Of a stretch of DNA of 64,000 bases, positions 17,322 to 25,938 are shown one piece after another (positions within the stretch are counted from its first letter, which is position 1; the number at the start of each line of letters is the position of its first letter). The stretch covers positions 1,202,902 through 1,266,901 of the forward strand of contig JAKVOB010000001.1 in the NCBI GenBank assembly GCA_022483015.1, given 5' to 3'. Below the pieces are notes generated by a model. The model was not told the origin of the DNA. It saw nothing but the letters and a program-made list of their open reading frames with translations, and ran no database searches. A program made the translations under genes and the position numbers. The DNA comes from Atopobiaceae bacterium. GTDB lineage: Bacteria; Actinomycetota; Coriobacteriia; Coriobacteriales; Atopobiaceae.

Positions 17322-18611
17322 ATGAGGAGAATCGTGTCCGACCTGACGTCATGCGCGACCCCTGGTGCCTACGTCTCTCTCGCCTGCGAGGTCGAGGGAC
17401 CCTACGAGAAGGACCGTCTCGACCATGCCCTGGCGGCGTCTGCGGCGGCGCATCCGCTGCTGCGTGCACGCGTGACCGTGGGCGACGACGGCCTGCCTGC
17501 CTTCGAGGTGGGGCACGACCCGTACGTGACGGTGGGCGAGGTCGCCCCCATCCCGCTGGCCGATCTCGCCTGCACGGATGCTGGCGCGTGGGACCCGCTC
17601 GCGGGCCCGCTGCTCCGCGTCACGACCTGCTCCTCCGAGGATGGCTTCCTCCTCCTGCTGCAGGCCCACGACCTCCTGTCCGACGGCCCGGGCCTCCTCT
17701 CGCTCATGGAGGGCATGGTGGATGCCTACGTCACCGGCAGAGGACCTGAGCCGGGCGAGGACGGCGGCATCATGGGGGCATCAGACCTCCCGGACGAGGC
17801 GGCTCCCGCGTGGATGGCGGCACGCACGCTCGCGCATGCGAACCGTGAGTGGGAGGCGGCAGATGGGCGCCTTGACCTCTCGGACCTGTCCGGCTACCTC
17901 GAGCAGGCGACCGCCCGGCACCCGGTGGCGCATGCCTGCCAGCTGCTTGACGTCGATGGCACCTCACAGCTGGGGGAGCGTGCCGAGGCGGCCCATGCCC
18001 GCATCACCTCCTTCGTCGCGGCCGCGGCGAGCGTGGCCTTCGAGGCCCGCAAGGTCGATGTCGGCGTGGACGTCCGCGGCGACGTGGCCTCCTACGTGCC
18101 GGGGGCCCTTGGGAGCTTCTCGTCCGTGGTGCGCGTGGACGCGACCGCAGGGGCTGGCGACCTCGATGCCCGCGCCTGGGGCATCGAGCGCGCGCTCGCG
18201 GCCGCACTGGCATCCCCAGCGCGGCGGCTCGAGGCGCTCGAGTGCCTCCTCGCGCTCGACCCGGCGCTCGCGCTCGCGGTACCGGCTGCCTGCCTCGGAC
18301 TCCTCCGGAGTCCGGCCGCCTCGCATGCGGCCCATGTGCTGGGCTATGACAAGCCGGCCCTCGGCGTCAGCGACCTGGGTGCCTGCAGGTCCGCCCATAT
18401 CCGTCAGGCGGTCTATGTGCCGTCGGCAGGTCCTGCCTGCGACCGTACGGTGGGGGTCCTCACGATGAACGGTCGCATGTCGGTGGCCGTGACCACGCAT
18501 GAGCCGGACTGGTCGGCCGAGGACGGTCGTCTGGCGGCGCTCTCGGGCCTGCTCGTGAGCGAGAGCCGCCTCTTCCCGTGGTCGGGGAGCTGGAAGCGGC
18601 TGATGGGCTAG
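17322..18611 (+). CDS. Condensation/acyltransferase-superfamily-like protein, catalytic His altered
   Basis: A 429-residue protein I do not recognise with certainty. The N-terminal half resembles the CoA-dependent acyltransferase / NRPS condensation fold: an early HPLLRARV motif, a strand GPLLRVTTC, then LLLQAHDLLSDGPGLLSLM. The last segment aligns with the HHxxxDG active-site motif, but the second His, the catalytic one, is Asp (HDLLSDG). The C-terminal half has strands like DVGVDVRGDVASYVPGALGSF, reminiscent of the second chloramphenicol-acetyltransferase-like lobe. It follows the DUF2974 gene by 3 bases. If the fold call is right, the protein is likely non-catalytic or uses different chemistry. 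It ends tail-to-tail with the next gene, overlapping by 4 bases. Confidence 0.5.
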   Translation: MRRIVSDLTSCATPGAYVSLACEVEGPYEKDRLDHALAASAAAHPLLRARVTVGDDGLPAFEVGHDPYVTVGEVAPIPLADLACTDAGAWDPLAGPLLRVTTCSSEDGFLLLLQAHDLLSDGPGLLSLMEGMVDAYVTGRGPEPGEDGGIMGASDLPDEAAPAWMAARTLAHANREWEAADGRLDLSDLSGYLEQATARHPVAHACQLLDVDGTSQLGERAEAAHARITSFVAAAASVAFEARKVDVGVDVRGDVASYVPGALGSFSSVVRVDATAGAGDLDARAWGIERALAAALASPARRLEALECLLALDPALALAVPAACLGLLRSPAASHAAHVLGYDKPALGVSDLGACRSAHIRQAVYVPSAGPACDRTVGVLTMNGRMSVAVTTHEPDWSAEDGRLAALSGLLVSESRLFPWSGSWKRLMG

Positions 18612-19954
18612 AACGTGGCCCTTGTGGCGTCGAGCTCGTAGAGGCCCGTCCAGGGGGTCACGGTGAGTCCTGGGTAGGGGACGAGCACCGGCCTTGCGAG
18701 CCGCATGCCGCATCGCCGGTAGAGGTCGTTGGCGGCCACGTTCTCGGGGTTGGTGTTGAGGCGCACGCGGGTCGAGCCCTGACGCCGTGCCTCGCGTACG
18801 CAGGCGGCCATGAGGGCGAGTGCCACATGCCTGCCGCGCGCCCGCGGCGCCACGGCGAGCAGGTGCAGCATGAGCACCGACTCAGGCGGCAGGTCGTCCC
18901 AGCTGGGAGGGTCGCCCACGATGTCCTCGTCGATTGCCGGGTCGTGGTCGAGGGTCATGGCACCCAGTGGCAGGGCGCCCTCGCGAGGTCTGCCGGCCTC
19001 CACGTCAGACGCTCCGAAGGCTGCCCAGACGTGGCCTTGGGCAACGCGGTCGACGATGTCTGTCGCGAGGGGCCAGGCGCCCCTGCGCCAGCCATCATGG
19101 TCAGAGCCCGTGTCACCTGCGGCGTCGAGCAGCTCCCCATAGAGGCCTATGAGAGACTCCGCCCAGACCGAGGTGGCGGGCACCTGGACGACAGACACGT
19201 CGGTGGGCACGTCGCAGGCACGGAACGCCGTCGGTCGGGGATCGTCCCTCTCCATCGTGCGCTCGAGCACCTCGAGCACCCGGTCGGGTGCCTCGTGCGG
19301 CAGGTCGTGACCTGCGTCGGCCACGACGTCGAGCGTCGATCCCCCGATGCCTCCTGCGATCGTCTCCGTCTCCCCACGTTCCACCACGTCATGCTCGCCG
19401 GCCATGACGCCGACCGGGCACGAGATGGCCTCGAGGGTCTCGTGGCCCAGGCGCGGCTGCTCCAGCATGAGGCGGGCGAGCTCGGCGTCGGTGTCGCTGC
19501 AGAGCGTGGCCTCATGGGCAATCGCCCTGCGCACGGGCTCGATGAGCCCATCTGGTGTGAGGTTCGCGCCCAGGCAGGTGAGGGTGCGCACGCGATGCGG
19601 CGAGCCGGACGCCATGACCAGGCCCTCGATGCCGCCGTCCGAGAAGCCCAGCACATGGGCCTGACTCACACCGAGACGGCTCAGCACGCACAGGGCGTCC
19701 TCGGCCATGAGCTCGTAGGTGATGGGGAGCTCGCCGTGGGTCGACTCCCCCTGGGCCCGGGAGTCGGGTGCGATGACGGTCCGCGTGCGGCTCACCTCGT
19801 CGACGAGGGAGGCGAACGAGGTATGGTCCTCCCCGTTGCCGTGGAGCATGAGGCAGGGGAGCGGGGAGGGGACAACACAGAAGGGCGTCCCGGCCTCGTC
19901 CGCCACGCCATCGGGCGAGAAGACCCAGCAGGCGATGCGGGCCTTGCCTGCCAC
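18608..19954 (-). CDS. Alpha/beta hydrolase fused to a GNAT acetyltransferase domain
   Basis: Two enzymatic domains in one 448-residue chain. Residues about 20-235 form an alpha/beta hydrolase: oxyanion motif LMLHGNGEDHTSF, nucleophile elbow GFSDGG, acid in MAGEHDVV and catalytic His in ADAGHDLPHE. Residues about 255-440 form a GNAT domain with motif A VLMLHLLAVAPRARGRHVA and the late LNTNPENVAANDLYRRCGM. Both active sites look complete. I chose GTG 19954 because TAGGAG sits 5 bases upstream; an ATG at 19987 would abut the metG-like stop. Substrates are unknown. The fusion suggests sequential de-acylation and acetylation of one metabolite, which is inference. It lies one operon step downstream of the MetRS gene. 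Confidence 0.82.
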   Translation of the reverse strand: MAGKARIACWVFSPDGVADEAGTPFCVVPSPLPCLMLHGNGEDHTSFASLVDEVSRTRTVIAPDSRAQGESTHGELPITYELMAEDALCVLSRLGVSQAHVLGFSDGGIEGLVMASGSPHRVRTLTCLGANLTPDGLIEPVRRAIAHEATLCSDTDAELARLMLEQPRLGHETLEAISCPVGVMAGEHDVVERGETETIAGGIGGSTLDVVADAGHDLPHEAPDRVLEVLERTMERDDPRPTAFRACDVPTDVSVVQVPATSVWAESLIGLYGELLDAAGDTGSDHDGWRRGAWPLATDIVDRVAQGHVWAAFGASDVEAGRPREGALPLGAMTLDHDPAIDEDIVGDPPSWDDLPPESVLMLHLLAVAPRARGRHVALALMAACVREARRQGSTRVRLNTNPENVAANDLYRRCGMRLARPVLVPYPGLTVTPWTGLYELDATRATF

Positions 19955-19988
19955 CGGAACTCCTACGCGGCAGCTGGGCGCGCGCATG

Positions 19989-22058
19989 CTAGTCGGCCTT
20001 GACCTGGCTGGGGTGCTTCTCGAAGAAGTCGAAGCGGGGTGGCAGCTCCACGATGGCATGCTCGCCGGGCTTCTCGCCTGCGGCCTCCGCAAGGTCTGTG
20101 GGGGTGTCGAAGGCGTGGTCCCACGAGAAGAACGTCTCGGCCGGGAAGCCCATGTGCTCGCAGATCCTCTCGCAGCCTTGGGGCACGGCCGGATGCATGA
20201 GCAGGGCGCAGGTGCGCAGCGCGCAGAAGGCGTCGGCCAGTGCCGCGCGATAGGCGCCGTCGTCGCCCTTGGCGGCCTTGGCGGCGGCGTCCCAGCGCTT
20301 GTTGGCATCGCGGCAGAAGTCCTCCACGCCGGCAAGGGCGGTGTGGAAGTCGAGGTCATGCATGTCGCGCTCGAAGGCGAGCGTGGCCTCGCGGCAGCTG
20401 TCCACGACCGCGTGGCTGGGCCTCTCGGCGGGGATGTGACCGTCGCACGCGTTGGCAGCACCATAGAGGCACGAGCGCGCGATGCGGTTGAAGATGTTGG
20501 TGAGGAACGCGCTCTCCTTGAGCGCCGGGTCGACCACGCGTGGGTCGTCACGCACGAGGACGTCCTCTCCGGTGGCCTTGTCCTTGTGCGAGACCGAGGT
20601 GTCGAAGGGCTTGGGCGCGAACGAGACGGCCTTGGCGTCCAGCGCCAACGACAGCCAGTGGCACCTCAGCTGCTCGGGCGTGTAGTGGTCGAGCAGCTCC
20701 AGCGCCATCGGCGGCTTGATGGCCCCCGAGCTCGATGCCTTCTTGTTCATGAACAGGATGTGGTAGTTGGCGACCGGTGTGGTCTGGCGCAGGTCCCAGC
20801 CCAAGGCCTCCCACATCGCCGGTTGGGCGATGCAGTAGAAGTAGACGTTGTCCTGGCCGATGAACTGGAAGGCCTGGTTGCTCCGGGGCCGGCCGGTGTC
20901 GTCCGCTCCCTCGCACCACCAGTCGTGCCAGTCATGGTCGGCATAACGTTGCTCGGATGTCGGACGCGCCTCGTCGAGGGCGAGCGCGCACTGGACGAAC
21001 GAGATGGGGGCCCAGAGGCTCTCGGGCCAGCACCAGACGGTGAGGTCTGACGTCCCGTCGAGCTCCGGCGCGGGGATGCCCCAGTCGATGTTGCCGGTGA
21101 TGCGGAAGGGCAGGAGGCACTTGCCGGTGCGGAAGCGTACGCCTGCGGCCTCGAGGACGCCCCGGGCCGCGTCGCGGTCCTGCCAGTCGGAGAACTCGAC
21201 CGAGAAGGACTGCTGGTTGCCGGTCGCCTCGTGGACGGTATGGGTGGGGAGGTCCGCCTCGGCCGCGTCGTAGGCGTCGCGGAACTTGCTCTGCACGTAG
21301 ATGACGGGCGCCACGAGGCTCTCCCGGACCGTCTTGCACACGACGTCGCGGACCTGCGGGTCGTCCGTCCAGGTGCTGACGAGCCCCTTGAGCTCGGACT
21401 CGAAGGCCGGGAGGTCGAAGTACCAGTTGTCGACCGGGCGCAGCTCGGGCACGGTGCCCGTGAGCTGCGAGACGGGGGCGATGAGCTCCTCGGGGTCGAA
21501 CTGGTGGCCGAGGTCGCACTCGTCGGCGTAGGCCTTATCGGACTTGCAGCCTCGCACGGGGCAGTGCCCCTGCACCTGGCGGCCGTTGAGGAAGGTCTTG
21601 GCCTCGGTGTCATAGAACTGCAGCGTGGAGCGCTTGGTGAGGACGCCGCGCTCGTGGAGGCGGCTGATCCAGGCGGCCGAGAGGTCCACATGGAAGGGCT
21701 TGGCGGGGTCGAGTCCGCTGCCTGCGAACAGGTCGAGCGAGATCCCGTAGGCGTCGAGGGCAGCCTCCTGCCGGTCATGGTTGGCGCGGACGTAGTCCTC
21801 GATGGTGCCGTCGAAGCCCTCGTCCTCCACCTTCTTGCGGAAGCCTTCCATGATGGGGGAGCCGTAGCAGTCGGTGCCCGAGACGAAGAGCACGTTCTCG
21901 CCCCCGATGCGGTCGCGCAGGAAGCGTGCGAAGTAGTCGGCCGGCACGAAGACGCCGCCGATGTGGCCGAAGTGGAGTCCCTTGTTGCCATAGGGCATGC
22001 CGGCCGTGACGACGGCGCGGGCGGGGAAGTGGGGGCGATCTTGCGTGCTACGAGGCAT
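19989..22058 (-). CDS. Methionyl-tRNA synthetase-like class I enzyme, altered KMSKS loop
   Basis: A 689-residue class I synthetase of the MetG family. The HIGH motif is present as HFGH in PYGNKGLHFGHIGG, the insert LFVSGTDCYGSP is typical of MetRS, and a zinc knuckle is visible (CPVRGC ... CDLGH). The KMSKS loop, however, reads KKASSSGAIKPP, so the second lysine, central to transition-state binding in MetRS, is Ser. There is no C-terminal EMAP tRNA-binding domain. ATG 22058 follows GAGAAGGACCC. It could be the cell's only MetRS with an unusual loop, or a paralogue with a changed role; other copies cannot be seen in this window. Divergent from the DUF3267 gene. Confidence 0.8.
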   Translation of the reverse strand: MPRSTQDRPHFPARAVVTAGMPYGNKGLHFGHIGGVFVPADYFARFLRDRIGGENVLFVSGTDCYGSPIMEGFRKKVEDEGFDGTIEDYVRANHDRQEAALDAYGISLDLFAGSGLDPAKPFHVDLSAAWISRLHERGVLTKRSTLQFYDTEAKTFLNGRQVQGHCPVRGCKSDKAYADECDLGHQFDPEELIAPVSQLTGTVPELRPVDNWYFDLPAFESELKGLVSTWTDDPQVRDVVCKTVRESLVAPVIYVQSKFRDAYDAAEADLPTHTVHEATGNQQSFSVEFSDWQDRDAARGVLEAAGVRFRTGKCLLPFRITGNIDWGIPAPELDGTSDLTVWCWPESLWAPISFVQCALALDEARPTSEQRYADHDWHDWWCEGADDTGRPRSNQAFQFIGQDNVYFYCIAQPAMWEALGWDLRQTTPVANYHILFMNKKASSSGAIKPPMALELLDHYTPEQLRCHWLSLALDAKAVSFAPKPFDTSVSHKDKATGEDVLVRDDPRVVDPALKESAFLTNIFNRIARSCLYGAANACDGHIPAERPSHAVVDSCREATLAFERDMHDLDFHTALAGVEDFCRDANKRWDAAAKAAKGDDGAYRAALADAFCALRTCALLMHPAVPQGCERICEHMGFPAETFFSWDHAFDTPTDLAEAAGEKPGEHAIVELPPRFDFFEKHPSQVKAD

Positions 22059-22221
22059 GGGTCCTTCTCGGGTTTGCCGGGGTGGCGGTGCCATCCCGGT
22101 ATGGGCGGTCGGTGCTGGGCGCTTGCGGCCCGGCAGCGAGGCCGATTATCCCACAAGCGACGTGTCCGTGGGTGCCATGTGCCGACGGCCGTCTGGACGC
22201 GTGGGGGCATGGTGACCTACC

Positions 22222-22761
22222 ATGGCATCCATGACGCTCATCCGTGACATAGACCTCTTCGACGACCAGGACCTCCTCCGCCGGATCACGCTCACGTCGC
22301 TCGTCACGCTGGGCGTGGGCGTGGCGCTCGTGGTGGCCTGGCTCGTGTCCGGCTGGTCCCATGAGCAGGTCGGCCCCCTCTGGCTCGTGGGTGCCGTGGT
22401 GGCCACGCTGGTCTCGTTCGGTGTCCATGAGCTGGTGCATGGCGTCCTCTTCAAGGTCTATGGCGGCTCGAAGGCACATGTGAGCTTCGGCGCGCGTGCT
22501 GGCATGCTCTATGCCACGGCCCCGGGTCTCGTGCTCACGCGCCACCGCTTCGAGGTCGTGCTCATGGCCCCCACCATCCTGGTGAGCCTGGCCTCCCTCG
22601 TTCCCCTCGTCTGGGGCTGTCCCCTCATGTGCGTGGTGGTCTGCCTGATCCATCTCTCGGGGTGCGCCGGCGACTGGGCCTTCGCGCGAATCATCCACCA
22701 GGACCATCTGGTCGTGACCTGCGAGGACACCGATCGTGGCATCAGGCTGTACGGCCTGTAG
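22222..22761 (+). CDS. DUF3267 membrane protein with HExxH motif
   Basis: A 179-residue membrane protein. Two N-terminal helices (LTSLVTLGVGVALVVAWLV and GPLWLVGAVVATLVSFG) lead into VHELVHGVLFKVYGG, an HExxH zinc-protease-like motif at a membrane edge, followed by hydrophobic helices around VVLMAPTILVSLASLVPLVWG. This pattern matches DUF3267, a putative intramembrane metalloprotease-like family. A distal Asp (GCAGDWAFARI) may be the third ligand, as in site-2-type proteases. No target is evident. The last 20 bases overlap tail-to-tail with the regulator gene on the other strand. An ATG at 22231 is an alternative start. Confidence 0.75.
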   Translation: MASMTLIRDIDLFDDQDLLRRITLTSLVTLGVGVALVVAWLVSGWSHEQVGPLWLVGAVVATLVSFGVHELVHGVLFKVYGGSKAHVSFGARAGMLYATAPGLVLTRHRFEVVLMAPTILVSLASLVPLVWGCPLMCVVVCLIHLSGCAGDWAFARIIHQDHLVVTCEDTDRGIRLYGL

Positions 22762-24187
22762 GATCCCCGTCCGACACGGTCGGCGCGATGGCGTCGATGA
22801 GCCTCCGCATCCCTGCGGTCGCGCTCGCCTCGTCCATCCCCGCATACGAGACGAGCAGGCAGGGATGGGCCCCCTCCTGCCCGTCCGCCCGGTAGTGCGC
22901 GAGTCCCGAGACCCTCACCCCCGCATCCGCGGCCGCTCTCACGAGGTTCCGCTCGGTCGCGTCGCAGTCGATGCCCATGAGGAAGTGCAGTCCCGCGGGC
23001 CTGGTGTCCACATGCGTGCGGGAGGCCACGGCGCTCGAGCGTATGACCTTCAGGAGCGCCTCGCGGACGTTCCGGTAACGTCGGCGCATGCGGTTGAGGT
23101 TCCGCGAGAAGGAGCCGTCATCGAGGAAGCGCGCGAGCGAGAGCTGCTCGAGGCCCGAGACCGTGCATGAGTAGAACCCGAGCCTGGACTCGAAGGTCTC
23201 GCAGAGGGCAGGCGGCAGCACCAGGTAGGCGATGCGCATGCTGGGCGAGATGCTGCGCGAGAAGGTGTTCACGTAGATCACGCGCCCGTCCTCGTCCATG
23301 CCCTGGAGGGTCGGCAGGGGGTGGCCACCGGGACGGAACTCACCGTCATAGTCGTCCTCGACGATCATGCGGCCGTCCTTCTCGGACGCCCATTCGAGCA
23401 GCTCGTAGCGGCGTGCCGCGGGCATGACGATCCCTGTGGGGAACTGGTGCGAGGGCATGATGTGGGCGACGCTCGCGCCCGATTCCTCCAAGGCGCCCGG
23501 GGCGAGGCCGCTCTCGTCCATCCCCACGCAGGCGAGACGGACCCCGTTGGCCCGATAGATCGACCTCAGGCGTGGGTAGCCGGGGTCCTCGATGGCCCAG
23601 GTCCGCTCACGCCCCAGCAGCTGGATGACGAGCCCGTAGAGGTACTGGGCGCCAGCCCCTACCACCACCTGCTCGGGGCTCACCTTCATGCCGCGCCATG
23701 AGGCGAGGTAGGAGGCGATGGCCTGGCGCAGGGCCAGGCATGCGCGGGGGCTCGCGTCATGGAGGGCGTCGAAGCTCTCGTGCGAGAGCGTCGCCCGCAC
23801 GGTGCGCGCCCATGCGGCCTCGGGGAATGCCGACGAGTCATAGCGCGGGCTCACGAAGTCCACGTCCCAGGCGCGGTCGCCGTCCTCGGTCGTCGTTTCG
23901 CCTCTCCCCGTCGTCTGCCGCGCAGGGTGGACGGGCACGCTCGGCAGGACATCGACCACGTAATGGCCGCTGCGCGGCCGCGCCTCGAGGAATCCCTCGT
24001 CGACGAGCTGGGTGTAGGCACCCTCGATGGTGGCGACGCTCACGCCCAGGTGCGTGGCGAAGGCGCGTCGCGAGGGCATCCGCTCACCGGGCCGCAGGTC
24101 GCCATGGACGACATCCCGCTTGATCTTCTCGGCAAGCATGAGGTACAGGCTCATGTCGGAGTCGCGGTCGAGGGCGTATGTCAGCAT
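22742..24187 (-). CDS. MocR/PdxR-type regulator (GntR helix-turn-helix plus aminotransferase-like domain), PLP lysine replaced
   Basis: A 481-residue MocR-family regulator, divergent from pdxS, which points to PdxR. Residues 1-75 are a GntR winged helix (PSRRAFATHLGVSVATIEGAYTQL). The rest is a fold-type I aminotransferase-like domain with the DDYDGEFR motif. At the position of the PLP-binding lysine in TFSK-type motifs the sequence reads VNTFSRSISPSMR, with CGC (Arg) at residue 311. So it may bind PLP without a Schiff base, or another effector. I prefer ATG 24187 because the product then starts MLTYALDRDS and the upstream palindrome stays non-coding; ATG 24214 is the alternative. Confidence 0.88.
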   Translation of the reverse strand: MLTYALDRDSDMSLYLMLAEKIKRDVVHGDLRPGERMPSRRAFATHLGVSVATIEGAYTQLVDEGFLEARPRSGHYVVDVLPSVPVHPARQTTGRGETTTEDGDRAWDVDFVSPRYDSSAFPEAAWARTVRATLSHESFDALHDASPRACLALRQAIASYLASWRGMKVSPEQVVVGAGAQYLYGLVIQLLGRERTWAIEDPGYPRLRSIYRANGVRLACVGMDESGLAPGALEESGASVAHIMPSHQFPTGIVMPAARRYELLEWASEKDGRMIVEDDYDGEFRPGGHPLPTLQGMDEDGRVIYVNTFSRSISPSMRIAYLVLPPALCETFESRLGFYSCTVSGLEQLSLARFLDDGSFSRNLNRMRRRYRNVREALLKVIRSSAVASRTHVDTRPAGLHFLMGIDCDATERNLVRAAADAGVRVSGLAHYRADGQEGAHPCLLVSYAGMDEASATAGMRRLIDAIAPTVSDGDPTGRTA

Positions 24188-24198
24188 CTCGCTCAAAC

Positions 24199-24227
24199 TG
24201 GTCCTACCAAACATTCAAGAATTGGTC
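24199..24227. promoter_or_regulatory. Candidate PdxR-type binding region between regulator and pdxS
   Basis: The divergent intergenic region holds a small palindrome, TGGT-CCT-ACCA (24199-24209), and a second TTGGTC half-site at 24222-24227, about 24 bases apart on the same face. A/T-rich sequence with candidate promoter hexamers for pdxS (TTGCAT 24230-24235, TATCTT 24251-24256, short spacing) follows. Assignment is by position and pattern only. Confidence 0.35.
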
Positions 24228-24309
24228 ATTTGCATATATCCAGATATGAGTATCTTATCCCACAAGCCAAAAGGGAAGGGGCGCGGCTGGCCCCGGGGAG
24301 GAAGCAGAG

Positions 24310-25185
24310 ATGGACGAGGAACAGACACGGCTCAACCGGCAGCTCGCGCAGATGCTCAAGGGCGGCGTCATCATGGACGTCACCACGCCCGAGCAGGCGC
24401 ACATCGCCGAGGACGCCGGCGCATGCGCGGTCATGGCCCTGGAGCGGATCCCGGCCGACATCCGTGCCGCGGGCGGCGTCTCGCGCATGAGCGACCCCGG
24501 CATGATCAAGTCCATCCAGGAGGCCGTGACCATCCCCGTCATGGCCAAGTGCCGCATCGGCCACTTCGCCGAGGCGCAGATCCTGCAGGCGATCGACATC
24601 GACTACATCGACGAGTCCGAGGTCCTCTCCCCGGCAGACGACACCTATCACATCGACAAGCACCAGTTCAAGGTGCCGTTCGTCTGCGGCGCGAGGGACC
24701 TTGGCGAGGCCCTGCGGCGCATCGCCGAGGGCGCGACCATGATCCGCACCAAGGGAGAGCCCGGCACGGGAGACGTGGTGCAGGCGGTTCGTCACATGCG
24801 GGCCATGAACGCCGAGATCGCCCGTGTGACGTCGCTGCGTGACGACGAGCTCTTCGAGGCGGCCAAGAACCTCGAGGTCCCCGTGGCGCTCGTGCGCGAG
24901 GTGCACGAGGGGCACCGGCTTCCCGTGGTCAACTTCGCCGCAGGCGGAATCGCGACGCCGGCCGATGCCGCGCTCATGATGCAGCTGGGCGCCGAGGGCG
25001 TCTTCGTGGGGTCAGGCATCTTCAAGTCGGGAGACCCCGCCCGTCGTGCGGCCGCCATCGTGAAGGCCACCACCAACTATGATGACCCGCAGATGCTCGC
25101 AAGCCTCTCCGAGAACCTGGGCGAGGCCATGGTCGGCATCAACGAGCAGGAGATCGACGTCATCATGGCGGAGCGCGGCCGATGA
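24310..25185 (+). CDS. pdxS: Pyridoxal 5'-phosphate synthase subunit PdxS
   Basis: A 291-residue (beta/alpha)8 synthase that condenses ribose 5-phosphate, glyceraldehyde 3-phosphate and ammonia to pyridoxal 5'-phosphate. Very conserved family segments are visible: [38 protein letters not shown] with the active-site Asp in [22 protein letters not shown], and the phosphate loop [17 protein letters not shown]. Both catalytic lysines appear to be in place (PVMAKCR and [11 protein letters not shown]). The ammonia comes from PdxT, which overlaps by 4 bases. It is transcribed away from the MocR/PdxR-type gene. Confidence 0.97.
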   Translation: MDEEQTRLNRQLAQMLKGGVIMDVTTPEQAHIAEDAGACAVMALERIPADIRAAGGVSRMSDPGMIKSIQEAVTIPVMAKCRIGHFAEAQILQAIDIDYIDESEVLSPADDTYHIDKHQFKVPFVCGARDLGEALRRIAEGATMIRTKGEPGTGDVVQAVRHMRAMNAEIARVTSLRDDELFEAAKNLEVPVALVREVHEGHRLPVVNFAAGGIATPADAALMMQLGAEGVFVGSGIFKSGDPARRAAAIVKATTNYDDPQMLASLSENLGEAMVGINEQEIDVIMAERGR

Positions 25186-25806
25186 GCGAGGAGGCGCAAG
25201 CGCCCGTCGTGGCGGTCCTCGCCGTGCAAGGCGCCTTCGCCGAGCAGCGTGCTCGGCTCGAGGCGCTGGGTGCCACCTGCGTGGAGCTGCGCCAGGCCTC
25301 CGACTGCGCGGGGCCCTTCTGTGGCCTGGTGCTGCCAGGTGGGGAGTCGACGGTGCAGTCGAAGCTCATCCACGAGCTTGGGATGTTCGACGCCCTCTCG
25401 GCCATGATCGCAGGAGGGATGCCTGTGCTGGGGACCTGCGCGGGCGCCATCCTGCTGGCTGACACGGTGGAGGGCGGAGGGGAGCCGTGCTTCTCCACGA
25501 TGTCCATGACGGTCCGGAGGAACGCCTACGGCCGCCAGCTCGGGAGCTTCCATACCACGGCGGACCTCGCCCTTGACGACGGCGTGCGGACGGTGCCCAT
25601 GACGTTCATCAGGGCCCCCCAGGTGGCGGAGGTGCGGGGGGAAGCCAAGGGCCGTCGCTCGCGTGGATGGCGCCATCGTGGCCGCCGCGCAGGGAAACCA
25701 GCTCGCCCTCTCCTTCCATCCGGAGCTCGACGCCGACCTCACGGTGCACAGGGCGTTCCTCTCGCGTGTCGAGGACTGGTCGGACCGGATGCGTGCGGCC
25801 GGCTGA
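25182..25806 (+). pseudogene. pdxT: PdxT glutaminase subunit, frameshifted
   Basis: Glutamine amidotransferase that feeds ammonia to PdxS. The 5' part encodes PdxT up to GEAK (residue 156), including GGESTVQSK and the nucleophile Cys86 in GTCAGAI. At 25648-25650 a GGG run carries one base too many: the original frame becomes non-PdxT sequence that would run on to 26192 over the next gene. One frame further, the true C-terminus resumes (ARVDGAIVAAAQGNQLALSF) with the catalytic His-Glu pair in SFHPEL, ending at TGA 25804-25806. Removing one G gives a 207-residue, normal-length PdxT. As it stands the enzyme loses His and Glu. Either a real mutation or a sequencing error. Confidence 0.88.
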
Positions 25807-25938
25807 GCATCGGGCCTCTCCCATCGACGGATATGACGTTTCCTTGGGTGCGCATTCGTGGGACACTGGGGACGTACGTAACCGAGGGCTGTCGTGCGCG
25901 ACCCGTGTGGGCCGCCTCGTACCCAGATGGGGGAGACC

